Assembly (NCBI GenBank): GCA_030040695.1
Contig: JASHTE010000333.1
Coordinates: 1 to 6,342 of the forward strand
Length of the DNA: 6,342 bases
Direction of reading: 5' to 3'
DNA from: Vulcanimicrobiota bacterium
Lineage (GTDB): Bacteria > Vulcanimicrobiota > Vulcanimicrobiia > Vulcanimicrobiales > Vulcanimicrobiaceae
Below the pieces are notes generated by a model. The model had not been told where the DNA came from. It searched no databases and saw nothing but the letters and a program-made list of their open reading frames with translations. Below are positions 4,302-6,342 of this stretch, in pieces; position 1 is the first letter of the stretch; every line of letters begins with the position of its first letter. The position numbers and the translations under genes are program-made.

Positions 4302-6342
4302 GAAGCGCGGCGAGCGCAGCGCGCGTTCGGCTCGTCGACGGGTGATCGGGCCCAAGTTCCTTCTCTTGGATGGCGAGTGCGCGTTCGTAAACGAGTTTTG
4401 CATCGTCGTAGCGACCCAGATCGCCGTAGAGCGAGGCAAGATCGACAAGGCTCGCACCGACGTAGGGATGCTCGGCCCCGAGCGCCTTCTCCCGAATCGC
4501 GAGGGCGCGCAGATAGAGCGCCTCCGCCTCGTCGTACTGCCGTCGTCCGCGATGGATGCCGGCGAGATTATTGATGCTCTCCCCAACGTAGTGGTGCTCG
4601 GAGCCATGAGCCTTCTCCCAAATCTCCCTCGCGCGCACGAGCAAACGCTCCGCCTCGTCGTAACGCGTTTGGTGATAGTATACGATTGCAAGGTTGTTGA
4701 GGCTGAACGCGATATCCGAGTGGTCCGGGCGAAGTGTCCGTTCGCGAATGGCGAGAGCCCTTACGCACAGCGGCTCTGCTTCGTCATAACGCTCTTGCGA
4801 GAAGTAGAGGTTTGCGAGGTTCCCGAGCGAGAGTGCGGTATCAGGATGCTCCGGTCCGAGCGTCTTCTCCAAAATATCTAGTGCGCGCAGGCAGAGGGGC
4901 TCGGCCTCGCCGTAGCGCCCTTGATCGACGTATCCCATTGCAAGATTGGTCAGGCTCGCCGCAACGAGGGGGTCCTCGGGGCCAAGAAGCTTCTCGCGAA
5001 TTGCAAGCGCCCGTCGATGCAGCAGCTCGGCCTCATCGTAGTGCCCAAGGTAGATCGAGAGGTTCCCTAAGTTGTTGAGGCTATCGGCGACCTCGAGATG
5101 CTCGGGTCCGAGCTCCTTCTCGCGAATCGCGAAAGCGCGCCGGCTCAGCGGCTCGGCCTCCGCGTAACGACCTTCGTAGAAATAGACCTGCGACAGGTTT
5201 CCCACCGCCGACGCGGCCTGAAGATGCTCGGAGCCGAAGGCGCTCTCGATGACCGTCAGCGCTCGCAACGCTAGGGGCTCGGCCTCCAAGTACATCGCGC
5301 GATCGATAAGATAGCGCGAGCACTTGCGAGCGAGCTCCCCCGCTGCTTGAGGCATCACGGAGGACGGCAAGGCGTCGAGCGCTGCCCGCGCATGCGGCAA
5401 GATTCGCTCACACTGCTCCCATGTGTCGAACTTCACGTCGTCGGGGAAAGCGAGATTTGCTGCCTCGACTGCACTTTCGACCCAAGCGATGCTCACGTCG
5501 TCGACGAGGTCGCGCGCAGCCAACTGTACGAGGCGGTGCATGTCGTACGCACGCGATGGCTCTGCAAATCGCAGTAATGAAAGCCGGTCGAGCACACCGA
5601 GTGCGTCATCGAGGCCCAGTTCGTCCTCAAGCGCCGCGAGGAGCGATTTCGGTCCGCTGCCCAGGCTCTGACGGAAGAGTTCGTCGGGAATCTCGTCGGG
5701 CGAAAACCACGCGGCAAACGAGAGTACAGCTGCGGCTGACGGCGCCGCTTTCTCTGCCTCGGTTATCGCTTCAGTGAAGGTCGCAAAGACCGAGCGAGGA
5801 TACTCCGCGTACCGAGGCACGCCGCTGAGGTGCTGCTTGATTCGCTGGAGGTAACGCTCCGGCGTGACCATCCGCGTCGTTCGAAGGTAGGCAGCAGCGT
5901 GCGCAAGAGCCAAGGGAAGCGCGCCGAGCGCCAGCGCGATCGACTCTGCAGCCGCTCGATCGAGATCGTCGCGGCCGCTCTCCTCGCAAAGATAGCGCGA
6001 AGCTTCGTCAACCGACCACGTCCCGAGCGCTATCTCTGCGGTGCCGGCGCCCCACGCCGCACTGCGCGAGGTGACGAGCGCCTGTGCACCCGTGCGCGGT
6101 CGCCACGCATTCACGAGCCGTTCGTCTTCCACGTTGTCGAAGATCAACAGCACGGGCTTCGAGAACCCCGTCAGCATCGTTCCCACAACTTGCTGTGCCG
6201 CGACTCGCCGGTCGCGCATCTGGTCGAGGCCACGAACGAAGAGTGAGCCGAGGGAGAGCAGTCCATCGATGATCCCGTTCTCGGTCTCTGCGTTGAGCCA
6301 CCAGGCCACCGCATAGTTCTCACGACTTCTCCAAGCGTACTC
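4297..6342 (-). CDS. NB-ARC/TPR STAND-family NTPase (N-terminus off the right edge)
   Basis: This is most of a signal-transduction NTPase with an NB-ARC switch and a C-terminal tetratricopeptide sensor. The frame is open through the right edge (EYAWRSRENYAVAWWLNAE), so the GTG at 6309 is internal; 681 residues are visible. Counting from that GTG: Walker B/kinase-2 KPVLLIFDNVED at 51-62; an RNBS-B-like ALVTSR at 77-82; GLPL-like GALPLALA at 129-136; a winged-helix part with FSPDEIPDELF at 202-212; and MHD-like YDMHRLVQ at 255-262, with Arg in place of the Asp. TPRs run from 340 to the end. The P-loop (Walker A) and any effector domain lie outside the window. Family members exchange ADP for ATP and oligomerise on ligand sensing; several bacterial classes act in phage defence, others in regulation, for example FxsT-like proteins. 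No candidate partner is beside its 3' end. I am very sure of the family and not of the role. Confidence 0.92.
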   Translation of the reverse strand, partial: EYAWRSRENYAVAWWLNAETENGIIDGLLSLGSLFVRGLDQMRDRRVAAQQVVGTMLTGFSKPVLLIFDNVEDERLVNAWRPRTGAQALVTSRSAAWGAGTAEIALGTWSVDEASRYLCEESGRDDLDRAAAESIALALGALPLALAHAAAYLRTTRMVTPERYLQRIKQHLSGVPRYAEYPRSVFATFTEAITEAEKAAPSAAAVLSFAAWFSPDEIPDELFRQSLGSGPKSLLAALEDELGLDDALGVLDRLSLLRFAEPSRAYDMHRLVQLAARDLVDDVSIAWVESAVEAANLAFPDDVKFDTWEQCERILPHARAALDALPSSVMPQAAGELARKCSRYLIDRAMYLEAEPLALRALTVIESAFGSEHLQAASAVGNLSQVYFYEGRYAEAEPLSRRAFAIREKELGPEHLEVADSLNNLGNLSIYLGHYDEAELLHRRALAIREKLLGPEDPLVAASLTNLAMGYVDQGRYGEAEPLCLRALDILEKTLGPEHPDTALSLGNLANLYFSQERYDEAEPLCVRALAIRERTLRPDHSDIAFSLNNLAIVYYHQTRYDEAERLLVRAREIWEKAHGSEHHYVGESINNLAGIHRGRRQYDEAEALYLRALAIREKALGAEHPYVGASLVDLASLYGDLGRYDDAKLVYERALAIQEKELGPDHPSTSRTRAALAALQ
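4300..5292 (-). repeat. Eight tandem 126-bp units encoding 42-residue TPRs
   Basis: The 3' half of the STAND gene is a tandem array read from 5292 down to 4300: seven full units and a last one of 37 residues. Each unit begins with Tyr in a YDEAEPL-type motif, followed by RALAIREK, LGPEHPD and SLNNLANLY. The leading Tyr falls at 340, 382, 424, 466, 508, 550, 592 and 634 counted from the GTG at 6309, exactly 42 apart without indels. The DNA also shows the period: CGCCTCGTCGTA-like words recur at 4525, 4651 and 4777. This is the kinesin-light-chain-like TPR class (TPR_10/TPR_12). Units 5 and 6 depart most in the linker (LRPDHSD, HGSEHHY). Confidence 0.93.
5539..6150 (-). other. NB-ARC core motifs of the STAND protein
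   Basis: This span runs from the Walker B aspartate strand (LLIFDN, 6150-6133) through the GLPL-like helix (LGALPLALA, 5928-5902) to the Met of the MHD-like motif (MHRLVQ, Met codon at 5541-5539). Order and spacing follow the NB-ARC module: nucleotide-binding domain, helical ARC1, then winged-helix ARC2. The His that contacts ADP in the family is kept (MH), while the following Asp is Arg, a common variant in bacterial TPR-linked members. Upstream of Walker B only about 60 residues are visible and no GxxGxGK(T/S) appears among them. Confidence 0.8.

Noticed and set aside
3782..4303. Plus-strand open frame overlapping the end of the AhbA/B-like gene
   Set aside because: Its product is almost entirely Arg, Ser, Thr and Ala, the result of reading GC-rich codons out of frame.
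4342..4881. Plus-strand open frame of 179 codons opposite the TPR array
   Set aside because: It shows periodicity only because the TPR repeats lie on the other strand; no independent domain or ribosome binding site.
4300..5292. CRISPR-like or non-coding tandem repeat
   Set aside because: The 126-bp period has no spacer structure and is fully explained by 42-residue TPR units in one open frame.
6307..6309. GTG as the start of the STAND gene
   Set aside because: The frame continues through the edge with family-typical residues (EYAWRSRENYA) and the P-loop must lie further upstream, so this GTG is an internal valine.

Overview
The window is GC-rich, gene-dense bacterial DNA from a Gram-negative-type (diderm) organism: it encodes a periplasmic adaptor lipoprotein and a TolC-family outer-membrane channel. 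The wording of the adaptor, the channel and the two-domain Lrp/AsnC-like protein reminds me of uncultivated Eremiobacterota (WPS-2) genomes. That is an impression from memory; an acidobacterial or deltaproteobacterial source cannot be excluded. No rRNA, tRNA, CRISPR array, transposase or insertion sequence was seen.

Layout, left to right. (1) Positions 1-350, minus strand: the first 116 codons of a small hot-dog thioesterase of the FlK type, running off the left edge with its Thr-Glu-His triad visible. (2) Positions 351-485: a short divergent intergenic region with a 13-bp palindrome. (3) Positions 486-1727 and 1724-3175, plus strand: an efflux adaptor lipoprotein and a TolC-family channel, overlapping by four bases (ATGA). 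(4) Immediately downstream, plus strand to 4290: a fused two-domain protein of the AhbA/AhbB (siroheme decarboxylase, Lrp/AsnC-like) family. Its first winged helix is encoded upstream of the first in-frame ATG, in a stretch with no ATG, GTG or TTG. (5) Positions 4297-6342, minus strand: a large NB-ARC/TPR STAND-type NTPase, convergent with the previous gene (six bases between the stop codons) and running off the right edge. Its P-loop and any N-terminal effector lie outside the window.

How the genes relate. The adaptor and channel clearly form one transcription unit and would give two of the three parts of a tripartite efflux or secretion machine; no inner-membrane pump lies with them here. 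The AhbA/B-like gene is probably co-transcribed but has no obvious functional link to efflux. The STAND protein is a separate unit; such proteins are sensor switches in bacteria, and several classes act in phage defence, but its role cannot be fixed without the missing N-terminus. The items most worth a second look are the missing start codon of the AhbA/B-like gene and the STAND protein with eight TPR units in an exact 42-residue register.
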